In this document: piece after piece, positions 41,237-49,923 of the stretch
How positions within the stretch are numbered: the first letter of the stretch is position 1
How the letters are laid out: each line of letters begins with the position of its first letter
DNA from: a virus
Length of the DNA: 59,153 nt
Direction: 5' to 3' (one strand)
Virus record (IMG/VR): IMGVR_UViG_3300031521_000072
Location: 1 to 59,153 of that record
Translations under genes and position numbers: made by a program
The notes under the pieces: model-generated
Told to the model about the DNA's origin: nothing
Databases searched by the model: none
The model's input: the letters and a program-made list of their open reading frames with translations, nothing else

Positions 41237-43683
41237 ACCCAAAGACAAGTGAAGCTTATGACCTTATGCATCAAGGTATATTAGCACTGGCAAAGGCGGA
41301 AAGGCAGGGATTTCGGATTGATGTTGAATATTTGGAAAACAAAAAATCCCACCTAACACGCAAAATATCCCGGCTGGAAAGTCAATTTGAAAATAGTACT
41401 TTTTACAAGAAATGGCAGCGTCAGAGTACCACTAAAATCAACCCCGGGTCAGGGGATCAGCTTGGAAAGTATCTTTACACCACTTTGGGACTAAAGCCAC
41501 AGAAACTAACAAAAACTGGTAAAGGTTCAACGGATGAAGAAGCCTTGGGACTTTTGAATTTACCGGAACTGAATGCCATATTAGAAGTAAAGAAACTGAA
41601 GAAAATCCGGGATACTTATTTGGATGGTTTTCTGAGGGAGCAAATCAATGGACAGATTCATCCTTTCTATAACCTGAATACAACGGTAACATACCGTTCA
41701 TGTATTGCTAAAGGAACGAAAATATTGGCTGTTAGAGATTTTTACAGGTATCCGAATGGAGTTCCTATTGAAAAGATCAAGGAAGGGGATTTTGTTTATT
41801 GTTTTGATGATAATTTAAACCCTGCTATTCAAAAAGTACTTTGGTCTGGAAAAACCGGACATAAAGAAGTTATCAGGATTCATTATTCAGCGAAAGGTGG
41901 GGGAGGAAAAGGATTTTTGGACGTTACCCCTGAGCATCTTATACGCGTAATTAATGGGGAATACGTTGAAGCCCAGAATTTAGTTGGGGATTTTAGAAAG
42001 CCTGAAGAAAGTAAAAGACTTGGAAAAATAAGAACTTTGTCTTGTAAACGGGTTGATGTTAATTTAAATTTTACCGGTCATGTAAAAGGGGGTAAAGGTG
42101 TTCTTGAACATCGTTTGGTCTATTCCCAGTTAATTGGGGATTTAAAGCCTGCGGAAGTTGTTCATCATAAGGATGAGGATCATTTCAATCATACACCATC
42201 TAATTTAAGAAAAATGACTTTAAAACGTCATTCATATCTCCATTCTTTAAAAGTATCTGATGAAATAAAACAAAATAGGATTAAGACGTTGAAAGAAAAT
42301 CGACATTTGATTACCTATACTTCAGGAGCTGAAAATCCTTTGAGTATGAACTTGACAAAATTTCAATGTTACCGATTATTGGCACAAAATTCAGGAAAGT
42401 TAAAAGGGATTAATTTTGATTTTGGTACAATTAAAAAGTATTTAGAAATAAATGGAATAGACCCTTTTAAAGTTCGATTGCGTTTTGATAAACATGGGGA
42501 ATATATTTGGAAATCTAATTTAGAAAAAATATCTATTTTAGGTCGTTCTGAGGTTTCTAAATTATTAGGGCATAATCATTATCGTTTGTTAGAATTATAT
42601 TCGATTTATGGGATTGATGAAAAGCGTAAATGGGGAAATCAATTTGGTGCATTTAAACCCGGAAATCACCAAATCACAAAGATTGAATGGGTAAACAAAA
42701 AGGTAGATGTTTATGATATTGAAGTAGAAAAATACCATAATTTCTTTGCTAATGAAATTTGTGTACACAATTCATCAAATAACCCGAATTTCCAAAACCT
42801 TCCTGCCCGAGATGAGGAGTCAATGAGGATGGTTAAAGATGCTATCTTTCCACGTTTAGGGCATCAATTGTTGGAAGTGGATTTCAAGGGTATAGAGGTT
42901 GCTGTGAATGCCTGTATAAATAAAGACCCGGTATTGATACATGACATCCTTCACGGAGATATGCACGGGGATATGGCTAAACAGATTTTCAAAGTACCTA
43001 ATTTTGATAAAAATACACCAACTCATAATACCCTACGTTCAGCAGCAAAGAATGGGTTTGTATTTCCTGAGTTTTATGGGGATTATTTCAAAAGCTGTTC
43101 TGAAAACCTTGCTACACGCTGGGGAAAGCTCCCCCAAACTAAATGGTCAATGGGGCAGGGGATAGCTTTTGAGAAAACATTTTTATCAAACCATTTAATC
43201 AGCCAAGGAATAACATCATTTTCCTCCTTCACAAAGCATATTGAAAATATTGAAAATGAGTTCTGGCATGAACGTTTTATGGTGTATGGTAAATGGAAGG
43301 ATACTTGGTTCAGGAAGTACCAAAAGAACGGATTCATTGACCTACCCACAGGCTTCCGGTGTAGTGGGGTTATGAACAAGAAACAGGTTTGTAACTACCC
43401 GGGGCAGAATGGGGGTTTTATGTGCCTGTTGTGGTCTTTGATTGAGGTGACTGATATTCTTGAACAAGAACAAAGGGATACCAAAGTGGTGGGGCAAATC
43501 CATGATAGTTTGATACTTGATGTACATCCTGATGAATTATCTCATATCCTTGAAGTAGTGAAATACGTTACCTGTACAGCCCTTCAAAAACACTTTGATT
43601 GGATAATTTTACCCATGGAAGTGGATGCTTCCATCTCAGGTATAGACCAATCTTGGGCAACCAAGGAAAAGTGTAAAATATAA
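41227..43683 (+). CDS. Family A DNA polymerase (polymerase domain) with intein
   Basis: 818 residues as encoded, 461 after excision of the intein at 41701..42771. The N-extein ends TTVTYRS and the C-extein begins SSNNPNFQNLPAR, the conserved Pol A segment. Motif A is LLEVDFKGIEVAVN (D552, E557), motif B TLRSAAKNGFVFPEFYG (R604, K608, Y617), and motif C VVGQIHDSLILDV (D760). There is no exonuclease domain in this gene; it is encoded at 39335. This is the phage replicative polymerase, used with the clamp and loader here. Confidence 0.92.
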   Translation: MEINPKTSEAYDLMHQGILALAKAERQGFRIDVEYLENKKSHLTRKISRLESQFENSTFYKKWQRQSTTKINPGSGDQLGKYLYTTLGLKPQKLTKTGKGSTDEEALGLLNLPELNAILEVKKLKKIRDTYLDGFLREQINGQIHPFYNLNTTVTYRSCIAKGTKILAVRDFYRYPNGVPIEKIKEGDFVYCFDDNLNPAIQKVLWSGKTGHKEVIRIHYSAKGGGGKGFLDVTPEHLIRVINGEYVEAQNLVGDFRKPEESKRLGKIRTLSCKRVDVNLNFTGHVKGGKGVLEHRLVYSQLIGDLKPAEVVHHKDEDHFNHTPSNLRKMTLKRHSYLHSLKVSDEIKQNRIKTLKENRHLITYTSGAENPLSMNLTKFQCYRLLAQNSGKLKGINFDFGTIKKYLEINGIDPFKVRLRFDKHGEYIWKSNLEKISILGRSEVSKLLGHNHYRLLELYSIYGIDEKRKWGNQFGAFKPGNHQITKIEWVNKKVDVYDIEVEKYHNFFANEICVHNSSNNPNFQNLPARDEESMRMVKDAIFPRLGHQLLEVDFKGIEVAVNACINKDPVLIHDILHGDMHGDMAKQIFKVPNFDKNTPTHNTLRSAAKNGFVFPEFYGDYFKSCSENLATRWGKLPQTKWSMGQGIAFEKTFLSNHLISQGITSFSSFTKHIENIENEFWHERFMVYGKWKDTWFRKYQKNGFIDLPTGFRCSGVMNKKQVCNYPGQNGGFMCLLWSLIEVTDILEQEQRDTKVVGQIHDSLILDVHPDELSHILEVVKYVTCTALQKHFDWIILPMEVDASISGIDQSWATKEKCKI
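41701..42771 (+). mobile_element. Intein with HNH endonuclease in DNA polymerase
   Basis: 357 residues, Cys159 to Asn515. Block A is CIAKGTKILAVRDFYR, block B FLDVTPEHLIRVING, block F VDVYDIEVEKYHNFFANEI then CVHN, followed by Ser. The endonuclease is HNH type, VVHHKDEDHFNHTPSNLRKM, with a helical DNA-binding stretch after it. Excision restores TYRSSSNNPNFQNLP exactly. The insertion point lies between the thumb and motif A, in a conserved segment. Confidence 0.93.
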
Positions 43684-43690
43684 AAATTTA

Positions 43691-43700
43691 TTGTATAATA
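43691..43700 (+). promoter_or_regulatory. TTGTATAATA promoter-like motif before clamp loader gene
   Basis: An exact copy of TTGTATAATA starting 25 bp before the clamp loader ATG in the 32-bp gap after the polymerase gene. Followed by TATAAAACAG. With only 15 bp between motif and start codon a leaderless or very short leader would result if it is a minus-10 box. Confidence 0.35.
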
Positions 43701-43715
43701 TATAAAACAGATAAA

Positions 43716-44630
43716 ATGACACTATACATCAAACATCGCCCCACCGATTTAATTGGGGTGAAAGGTAATGAGGATGTTGTGGAAGCTTTGAAAAACATGC
43801 TTCTAAATAAAGAATCCTGCCCCCACTCCTTCCTCCTTTCTGGGCCAACAGGCTGCGGCAAGACAACCCTTGCCCGCATTATTGCCGCTGAATTAGGTTG
43901 TTTTGGTTCAGATTATAAGGAAATTGATTCAGCTGATTTTAGGGGTATAGATACCATTCGTGAAATTGGTAAACAATGTATGTATAAGCCGTTGGAAAGC
44001 TCCTGCCGGGTATTTGTTATTGATGAGTGTCATAAGATGACTAATGATGCTCAAAATGCCTTTTTAAAGAGGTTGGAGGATACCCCCAAACACGTTTATT
44101 TTATCCTTTGTACAACTGACCCAAGTAAGTTGATTCCAACTATCCGGGGAAGGTGTTCTCAGTTCCAAGTTAAGCCTTTGTCTGAAAAAGTATTGTTAAG
44201 GCTTTTGAAACAGATCGTAACGGAGGAAAAAGAAACGCTGGAACAAGAGGTTTATGCCATCATTATTCAAGACAGTTTGGGACACCCACGCAACGCTCTG
44301 ACTATATTAGATCAGGTTTTACAAGTTCCTGCCGTAAAACGATTGAAAATGGCTAAACAGGGGTTGCTAGAACAATCCCAAAGTATTGATCTTTGTAGAG
44401 CCTTGATGAAAAAGGGAACGGGTTGGAAAGAAATTGCCTCAATATTATCCGGTATAAAAGACCAAGACCCGGAAGGAATAAGAAGGCAAGTGATGGGATA
44501 TGCTGTATCAGTACTCCTGAAAGCAGATGATCCAAAAGCTGGTCTGATATTAGAATCATTCATGGAACCTACTTACAACAGCGGGTTTCCTCAAATTGTT
44601 TTGGCTGCATACACAGTAATTAAATCATAA
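43716..44630 (+). CDS. Clamp loader subunit (AAA+, DnaX/RFC-like)
   Basis: 304 residues. Walker A SFLLSGPTGCGKTTLARII, Walker B RVFVIDECHKMTNDAQ, sensor 1 CTTDPSKL and the arginine-finger motif IRGRCSQF are all present, with a C-terminal collar-like helical part. It opens and loads the sliding clamp at 37591. No tau-like tail. It probably forms a homo-oligomer or one with host subunits. Confidence 0.9.
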   Translation: MTLYIKHRPTDLIGVKGNEDVVEALKNMLLNKESCPHSFLLSGPTGCGKTTLARIIAAELGCFGSDYKEIDSADFRGIDTIREIGKQCMYKPLESSCRVFVIDECHKMTNDAQNAFLKRLEDTPKHVYFILCTTDPSKLIPTIRGRCSQFQVKPLSEKVLLRLLKQIVTEEKETLEQEVYAIIIQDSLGHPRNALTILDQVLQVPAVKRLKMAKQGLLEQSQSIDLCRALMKKGTGWKEIASILSGIKDQDPEGIRRQVMGYAVSVLLKADDPKAGLILESFMEPTYNSGFPQIVLAAYTVIKS

Positions 44631-44634
44631 TATC

Positions 44635-45087
44635 ATGAAAAAAGAAACATTGGAACTTGGAATAAAGATTTTCAAGTTAAGTGAAAAACTAAAATGTAGA
44701 ATTGATAAATTTCAATTCACCCGCAATTCAGTAGGCCCAATTTATGAATACCGATTTATTCCTGCTATTTATTTAAACCACCAGAAAATAGCAAATAAAG
44801 CTATCCAAATTCAATTAATTGGCGTGGTTAATTCCCTTGATGTACTTTTGGAAAATTTGTCTGATACCAGTTATGAAATTTCATTGAAAACTTTTGAAAA
44901 CATTACGGAAGAACCTGAGGAAGTTGAAAACATTATCCCTGATCCTTTCAATGTAAAGAAAGTAAAAGAAGAAACCCCATTACCTGCTAAAAAAGATAAA
45001 TGCCCACATGGACATGTATTTGGAAAAGATTGTGATGAATATAAAGAATGTGGTAAATGTCCTTTATGGGAAGACTGCAGCGATTAA
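44635..45087 (+). CDS. Hypothetical protein with C-terminal zinc-type tag
   Basis: 150 residues. The N-terminal 95 are alpha/beta (GPIYEYRFIPAIYLNHQ), then an acidic linker, then DKCPHGHVFGKDCDEYKECG with KCPLWEDC. The last 30 residues follow CPx2Hx2Gx7ECx2Cx2Wx2C, with the same spacing as the C-terminus of the SSB at 45773. It may bind zinc and share a partner with the SSB. Otherwise no family recognised. Confidence 0.6.
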   Translation: MKKETLELGIKIFKLSEKLKCRIDKFQFTRNSVGPIYEYRFIPAIYLNHQKIANKAIQIQLIGVVNSLDVLLENLSDTSYEISLKTFENITEEPEEVENIIPDPFNVKKVKEETPLPAKKDKCPHGHVFGKDCDEYKECGKCPLWEDCSD

Positions 45088-45125
45088 AAAGATGAGATTT
45101 TAAAAAAGGTAAAAAATAAAAAACA

Positions 45126-45605
45126 ATGAATTACGAAAAAGACATACAAATTAATGATCAGGCCTTGGATATAGAGTGGCTTGAACAACCGTCAAAAATG
45201 ATGCGTTATACCCGGCATTCGACTGACATGAATAGAGCTTTAGATCAGGCAAAACAGGATTTGGATATTGCCAATGCAGAGGTTGATCACAAAATAAGAA
45301 AAAACCCTGATAAGTTTCTTGTGGAGGGAAAGATAACAGTCGACTCAGTAAAAGCTGCTATATTAGTTCATCCAGACTATCAGAAAGCATATACCAAATT
45401 TCTTGAAGCCAAGTATGAATATGATATGGCTCAGGGAGCTGTACGTGCTTTTGAACAAAGAAAATCAGCTCTTGAAAACTTGGTTAAATTATATCAATCC
45501 AACTATTTTGCTGGCCCTTCTATCCCCCGGGATTTGAAATGGGAAAGGGAGGAAAAGCAAAAAATGATGGATGATCGTATAGCAAAACGATTAACAAGGA
45601 AATAA
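45126..45605 (+). CDS. Helical protein, possible UvsY-like recombination mediator
   Basis: 159 residues, largely helical and heptad-like (RALDQAKQDLDIANAEVDHK; KFLEAKYEYDMAQGAVRAF), ending LVKLYQSNYFAGPSIPRDL then a charged tail. The end segment is similar to small proteins that some phages place beside SSB and RecA genes, and a UvsY-type mediator role is therefore plausible. It precedes the SSB with the 114-bp element in between. Confidence 0.45.
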   Translation: MNYEKDIQINDQALDIEWLEQPSKMMRYTRHSTDMNRALDQAKQDLDIANAEVDHKIRKNPDKFLVEGKITVDSVKAAILVHPDYQKAYTKFLEAKYEYDMAQGAVRAFEQRKSALENLVKLYQSNYFAGPSIPRDLKWEREEKQKMMDDRIAKRLTRK

Positions 45606-45716
45606 CCATCATTGTATTTAATGTTGTTTTTATTCGATTTAAAGCATTTATGTTGAAAGTGGTATAAGTATATCAATTGAAAAAGATAATGTTATTGGGT
45701 ATAAATCAAGTAGTTA
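45603..45716 (+). repeat. 114-bp dispersed non-coding element, copy 2
   Basis: Begins with the TAA stop codon of the preceding gene and ends 57 bp before the SSB start. 113 of 114 positions equal the copy at 2702..2815 (opposite strand). Contents include ATTGTATTTAATG, AAGTATATCAATTG and GTTATTGGGTATAAAT. Non-coding in all frames by the stops seen. Orientation relative to the flanking genes is the same in both copies. Confidence 0.9.
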
Positions 45717-45743
45717 TAAATCAATAAATTTTTACAATAAAAT

Positions 45744-45751
45744 TACTTTTG
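45744..45751 (+). promoter_or_regulatory. Host-type minus-7 box before SSB gene
   Basis: TACTTTTG matches the Bacteroidota TAnnTTTG consensus, 21 bp before the SSB ATG. The following TTTAATTAAAT is shared with the leader of the initiator gene (24178-24190). It lies 27 bp after the end of the 114-bp element. A clear minus-33 box was not found. Confidence 0.5.
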
Positions 45752-45772
45752 TTTAATTAAATACTCATTATT

Positions 45773-47239
45773 ATGGCAAAGAAAGAAAAGAAAAAAAGCA
45801 TTTTTGCAGGTCAGGTTGTGGACAACGTAAGGGATAACAAACGCTCAAATGAACGTTCCTATGGATACCTGAAACTGCCCAAAGGAGTAAAAATTTGGAG
45901 CCCAGAAGTGGCTTCTGAAGTTGGAAAAGGTATCACTGCAACCTTTGATATCATCCCCTACAAAGTCGCTACTGCTAAACATCCTGACTTGAAAAAGGAA
46001 ACCGGAAGAGCCGAAAAAGGTTCACTGTGGTACAAAAGACCTTTCAAAGTTCACCGCAATGTTGGCCCAGATAACGACACCGTGGTATGTCTTACCTCCT
46101 TTGGGGAAAAGTGTCCCATCTGCGAATATGCTACCAAACGCTGGAAAGAAGGAGCTGAAAAAGAGGAAACAAAAGACCTATGGGCAAAAGACCGGGAAAT
46201 GTTCGCCATTGTTCCCAAGGGGGATAAAAAGCATGAAGAAGAGGTTCATGTGTTTGATATCAGTCACTACAACTTCCAAGAATCCTTAATGGAGGAAATT
46301 GATGAGCATGAAGAGTTTGAAATCTTTCCTGACTTGGAAGAAGGGCTGACCCTGAAAGTACGTTTTGCCGCTGCCTCTATGGGAGGTAAAAGCAAGCCGT
46401 ATGCTAAAGCCAGTAGGATTGATTTTGTGGAACGGGATGAAGCTTATGATGAATCAATACTGGAAAGTGTACCAGATTTGGATTCACTTCTTGTCAAAAT
46501 GTCTTACGATGAAATGAGTGCTAAATTCTTTGATGTAGCCACTGAAGAGGAGGAAGAAGAGGAAGAAGCCCCGAAAGGAAAGAAAGAGGAAAAACCAGCC
46601 TTGAATCGTCAAAAAAAGATAGCTGAACCTGATCCAGAACCTGAGGAGGAAGAAGAGGATGAAGAAACATTGGCAGATCAGATTGATGCTTGTAAAAGTC
46701 TTGGGGCACTTCTCACTATTGCTACCAATAACAAGGAGTTCAAAAAATCCCTGAAAAGTTTTGCTACAATTAAAAAGGTATCTGAATTGAAAGCTGCTAT
46801 GATGGAAATCATTGAGCCTGAAGAGGAGGAAGAAGAAGAACCGGAAGAGGAAGAAGAAAGCTTGGTGGATCAAATCAATGCTGCCAAGAAGGTTTCTGAA
46901 TTGATGGAGATTGCTGAAAATAATGAGCCGTTGAATGATAAAAAGACCTTGAAAAAATTAGGGGCTTTTGTTAAGGTATCAGGATTAAAAGCAGCCATGT
47001 TGGAATTGTTGGAACCTGAGGAGGAAGAAGAGGAAGAAGAGGATGAACCTGAACCCCCAAAGAAAACCCCTGCTAAAAAACCAGAAGCCCCGAAAACAAC
47101 CGGAAAAGATAAATGCCCTTTCAAACATGGTTGGGGTATAGGAACTGAGGATCATAAAGAATGCGACAAATGTGATATTTGGGACAGCTGTATTGACGAA
47201 AAGGAAAGACTTGCAAAATTAAACAAAGGTAAAAAGTAA
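45773..47239 (+). CDS. Single-stranded DNA-binding protein (gp32-like) with repeated modules
   Basis: 488 residues. The first 235 resemble T4 gp32-type SSBs: basic N-terminus, core with H94 and Cys group CLTSFGEKCPICEYATKRW (C106, C114, C117; CxxC), and ASMGGKSKPYAKASRIDF. The C-terminal half carries two copies of a module (about residues 298-348 and 362-415: LADQIDACKS; LVDQINAAKK; KVSELKAAMMEIIEP), each followed by a run of Glu. The end is the zinc-type tag DKCPFKHGWGIGTEDHKECD. Longer than gp32 (301 residues). It coats ssDNA during replication and recombination. Confidence 0.8.
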   Translation: MAKKEKKKSIFAGQVVDNVRDNKRSNERSYGYLKLPKGVKIWSPEVASEVGKGITATFDIIPYKVATAKHPDLKKETGRAEKGSLWYKRPFKVHRNVGPDNDTVVCLTSFGEKCPICEYATKRWKEGAEKEETKDLWAKDREMFAIVPKGDKKHEEEVHVFDISHYNFQESLMEEIDEHEEFEIFPDLEEGLTLKVRFAAASMGGKSKPYAKASRIDFVERDEAYDESILESVPDLDSLLVKMSYDEMSAKFFDVATEEEEEEEEAPKGKKEEKPALNRQKKIAEPDPEPEEEEEDEETLADQIDACKSLGALLTIATNNKEFKKSLKSFATIKKVSELKAAMMEIIEPEEEEEEEPEEEEESLVDQINAAKKVSELMEIAENNEPLNDKKTLKKLGAFVKVSGLKAAMLELLEPEEEEEEEEDEPEPPKKTPAKKPEAPKTTGKDKCPFKHGWGIGTEDHKECDKCDIWDSCIDEKERLAKLNKGKK

Positions 47240-47245
47240 ACATTT

Positions 47246-47617
47246 ATGGCTGATCTTATCCTCAAAACAAGGAATAAGCCCGGGCTGAAAAATCAGAGTT
47301 TCATTGGGGCGAATATCCCCAATGAGCTCTATTTTAAAGTCCTGTTGTATATTACAGCAAATGGGACAACAAAAAATACTTTCATTAAAGAAGTTCTTCA
47401 ATCAACTTTCAATTCTGAATCTACCGGGTTATCAACCAAAGTTTTAATGGATAAATTGATTTGCCGTATACACAATTCATATAAGAGTAAAAAGCAAATA
47501 AATCCTGAACTAACCAAGGAACGGTTTGTTGAACTTTTATCATTAGAATTGAACCTTAAAGGCTTTGAACAGGATTCAATCAAACTAATAATAGACAGAT
47601 TTTATGGAAAGGAATAA
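47246..47617 (+). CDS. Small protein, possible ribbon-helix-helix type
   Basis: 123 residues. FIGANIPNELYFKVLLYITA then TTKNTFIKEVLQSTF resembles a ribbon-helix-helix segment; the rest is basic and helical (KERFVELLSLELNLKGF). It overlaps the RecA-like start by 14 bp. It may bind DNA or the recombinase. Family not recognised with certainty. Confidence 0.45.
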   Translation: MADLILKTRNKPGLKNQSFIGANIPNELYFKVLLYITANGTTKNTFIKEVLQSTFNSESTGLSTKVLMDKLICRIHNSYKSKKQINPELTKERFVELLSLELNLKGFEQDSIKLIIDRFYGKE

Positions 47618-48656
47618 ACCACAAGCCCTAAGCACCCAAATGAAAAGAAACTCCACCAAAAGTAAAGAGGAAAAAGGAAAAGCTGAATATGAAGGTAATA
47701 CTGAGGTGATGATAAGTTCCGGTTCAACCCTCTTGAATTTAGCTATAAGTGGAGGAAGGAAAAGGGGTGGGGGTTTTATTGGAGGTACTATGGTAGTGGC
47801 TTATGGCCCATCAGGAAGTGGTAAAACTGTGCTTGCCTGTGAGGTTGCGGGATATGTGCAAAGACAAGGGGGTGCTGTTAATTATAAAGACTCAGAAGCC
47901 AGATTGGATCGTAAATTCAGTGAACTGTTTGATCTGGATTATGATAAGATTAACTATGAAAAACCTAATACCATCCCAGAAGCTTTTCAACCATTATACA
48001 AATGGAAAGTCGACCCGAAAAAAATCAATGGTTATATTATTGACTCCTTGGCTGCTTTATCTACTGACATTGAAATGGATAATGATGATGGAGATAAGAT
48101 GGGGATGCGAAGGGCTAAAGAATTTTCAGAACATTTACGCAAAGGTGCCCGAATAGTTACCAATAACAATATCCTTCTGTTTTGTACCAATCAAATCCGG
48201 GAAAAAGCCGATGCTCAAAAGTTTGAACGCAAGGATATCAACCCCGGGGGAAAAGCCATTGAATTTTATTCCAGCCTGATACTTCGTTTTTCAAATTACA
48301 AAAAAATTACAAAAATTGTTAAGGTATCCGGCAAAGAAGTTAAAAGGGTTGTGGGTATAGAGGTTGAAATTGAAGTGGTAAAAAGCTCTATATGGAAGCC
48401 CCACCATACTGCCCCTGTTATTATTTATTATGATTATGGAATTGATGATGTGAGGGCAAATCTTCAGTATATAAAGGATTTCAGCAACAGTTCTGTCTAC
48501 ACCATAGGAGGACAGCCATTGAATATTAGCCTTGATAAATCGGTACGGTTAATTGAAGTATCCGAAAGGGAGCAGGAATTGAGGGACGAAGTGATTGATT
48601 TGTGGGAAACGATTGAAAGTAAATTTGAGCAGCAAAGAAAACAAAAACAACGGTAA
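47604..48656 (+). CDS. RecA/UvsX-like recombinase
   Basis: 350 residues. Walker A is VVAYGPSGSGKTVLACEVA, preceded by GSTLLNLAISGG as in UvsX/RecA. Walker B is GYIIDSLAALSTDI. FCTNQIREKADA and INPGGKAIEFYSSLILRF fit loop L2 and the conserved GG-x-A-x-x-F/Y-x-S/A segment. Long polar tail. It forms filaments on ssDNA; SSB and a possible mediator are encoded just upstream. Confidence 0.88.
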   Translation: MERNKPQALSTQMKRNSTKSKEEKGKAEYEGNTEVMISSGSTLLNLAISGGRKRGGGFIGGTMVVAYGPSGSGKTVLACEVAGYVQRQGGAVNYKDSEARLDRKFSELFDLDYDKINYEKPNTIPEAFQPLYKWKVDPKKINGYIIDSLAALSTDIEMDNDDGDKMGMRRAKEFSEHLRKGARIVTNNNILLFCTNQIREKADAQKFERKDINPGGKAIEFYSSLILRFSNYKKITKIVKVSGKEVKRVVGIEVEIEVVKSSIWKPHHTAPVIIYYDYGIDDVRANLQYIKDFSNSSVYTIGGQPLNISLDKSVRLIEVSEREQELRDEVIDLWETIESKFEQQRKQKQR

Positions 48657-48696
48657 AAAATATTTTTAAAGTTTTTTTAAAAAAGCATAGAAGTTA

Positions 48697-48757
48697 TCAA
48701 AACATTTCCTATCTTTGTAGTGTTGTTAAAGTTTACAACATTAAAACACTACAAATC
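48697..48757 (+). promoter_or_regulatory. Host-type promoter with leader hairpin, copy 2
   Basis: TATCTTTG (48710..48717) in the context ATCAAAACATTTCCTATC, with TTTGTAGTGTTGTTAAA after it, the same as at 28242-28277. TTGTAGTGTT (48715..48724) and AACACTACAA (48745..48754) form a perfect 10-bp stem ending three bases before the ATG at 48758. It starts the operon of small genes and recombination genes from 48758. Confidence 0.75.
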
Positions 48758-48961
48758 ATGGAACCAAAAATTCAAAAAGTAATTAATACCGTGGCTTTAC
48801 AAGCTTCTTACCTTTACAAAACAAGGGAAAACTTATTGAGATTCAATAAAAGCCTGACCGAAAGCAGAACCTACCAGCACGAAAGATCAAAAATGATTGG
48901 CATGCTGGATATATTGGACGCCCTTGAAATTGACCGTACCGAATACAACTGGATATTCTAA
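48758..48961 (+). CDS. Small hypothetical protein
   Basis: 67 residues, helical and basic: MEPKIQKVINTVALQASYLY then LLRFNKSLTESRTYQHERSK. First gene behind the strong host-type promoter at 48710. Stop overlaps the next ATG. No family recognised. Confidence 0.55.
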   Translation: MEPKIQKVINTVALQASYLYKTRENLLRFNKSLTESRTYQHERSKMIGMLDILDALEIDRTEYNWIF

Positions 48962-49305
48962 TGAAACATTTATTTTTTCTCATCTTCATAGCCTTGTTTA
49001 TAAGCCCTGCTTTTTCAAGTGGGGCTTCTAACTATAACAAGCCATACTGGAAAGAAAAACATTCTTTCAGACCTGCCGCAAGTTTTGGGGAAAATACTAC
49101 CAGAATTGGATTTGTGCTGCTTGCCGCAGCAGCTTCCGGGATAATAACCCATGATGATAAATTTAACACCACTTTAGCTTATATTAGTGGGGGATTTATT
49201 GTTGGGGGTGTAGTTATCCACTTAACACCTGAAAATACCAAGAAAAGGATCAAAACAGCTATTTTCGGTAACAGAAATCATTTTGGAATACGTTTTAAAT
49301 TTTGA
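48961..49305 (+). CDS. Small exported or membrane protein
   Basis: 114 residues with a signal peptide (MKHLFFLIFIALFISPAFSS, cleavage possible after AFSS or SGA) and two further hydrophobic stretches, IGFVLLAAAASGII and LAYISGGFIVGGVVI. It is probably in the envelope. Located among recombination genes but no link shown; might act in superinfection control (speculative). Confidence 0.5.
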   Translation: MKHLFFLIFIALFISPAFSSGASNYNKPYWKEKHSFRPAASFGENTTRIGFVLLAAAASGIITHDDKFNTTLAYISGGFIVGGVVIHLTPENTKKRIKTAIFGNRNHFGIRFKF

Positions 49306-49309
49306 TGAT

Positions 49310-49546
49310 ATGGAACGTTCCAAGCCCCAAAAAGGTTTATGGTGGGTAGGCTACAAGCAAGCCCATAACCTTCCTCAAATGCGATATGGCCCATGGGAAA
49401 CAGCTGAGGAGATTTTGAAAGATCATTTTTTAAGGTTTTACCCCGGTGATTTTATTTATCTCAAATTAAAAAACACTATCACAATCATGTACCGCTTCCG
49501 GGATAACAACCGATGGCAAAAACTTTTTAATCCTATTACCTTATGA
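49310..49546 (+). CDS. Small hypothetical protein
   Basis: 78 residues from the ATG at 49310, 5 bp after the preceding stop (an in-frame TTG at 49283 is upstream). GLWWVGYKQAHNLPQMRYG and FYPGDFIYLKLKNTITIMYR: a compact aromatic alpha/beta protein. No family recognised. Stop overlaps the next ATG (ATGA). Confidence 0.5.
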   Translation: MERSKPQKGLWWVGYKQAHNLPQMRYGPWETAEEILKDHFLRFYPGDFIYLKLKNTITIMYRFRDNNRWQKLFNPITL

Positions 49547-49920
49547 TACGCACAATTAAACCAAAAACAACACTGTCTTTGATTGAACAAGTCAAGGAAA
49601 GTATAGAAACCCAAATGACACTAAACCCTCCAGTTATTCCAAACAAAACATTGTTAAAATGGGTAGAGGTTTATGCCAATAACTGCTTCGTAAAGATTGA
49701 GGAGGCTATGAGAAAAAGCCCTGAGTACAATAGCTGTGTTGATATTTATCATCAGAACTTTTCCCTGATTCTTTCCACAGTGAATCAATTTTTAGCCTTT
49801 CATAATTGCTCAACCTCGCATACTTGGATGGATCGTGGGATGCAGGATGATTTATCAAGTATTGATTTACAACTTATCCCAAAACCATTATCTATTTTTA
49901 ACAGAAACAGAAAGAAATAA
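49543..49920 (+). CDS. Hypothetical protein
   Basis: 125 residues, helical, with IPNKTLLKWVEVYANNCFVK and VDIYHQNFSLILSTVNQFLA. Three Cys spread through the sequence. Between small genes and RuvC. No family recognised. Confidence 0.5.
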   Translation: MIRTIKPKTTLSLIEQVKESIETQMTLNPPVIPNKTLLKWVEVYANNCFVKIEEAMRKSPEYNSCVDIYHQNFSLILSTVNQFLAFHNCSTSHTWMDRGMQDDLSSIDLQLIPKPLSIFNRNRKK

Positions 49921-49923
49921 CCA

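Noticed and set aside
41701-42771. Group I or II intron in the DNA polymerase gene
   Set aside because: The insertion is a continuous reading frame with intein blocks A, B and F and HN/S end; no intron ends needed.
46484-47124. Minus-strand Phe- and Ser-rich frames opposite the SSB C-terminus
   Set aside because: They are antisense readings of GAA/GAG (Glu) runs; no start context or domain.
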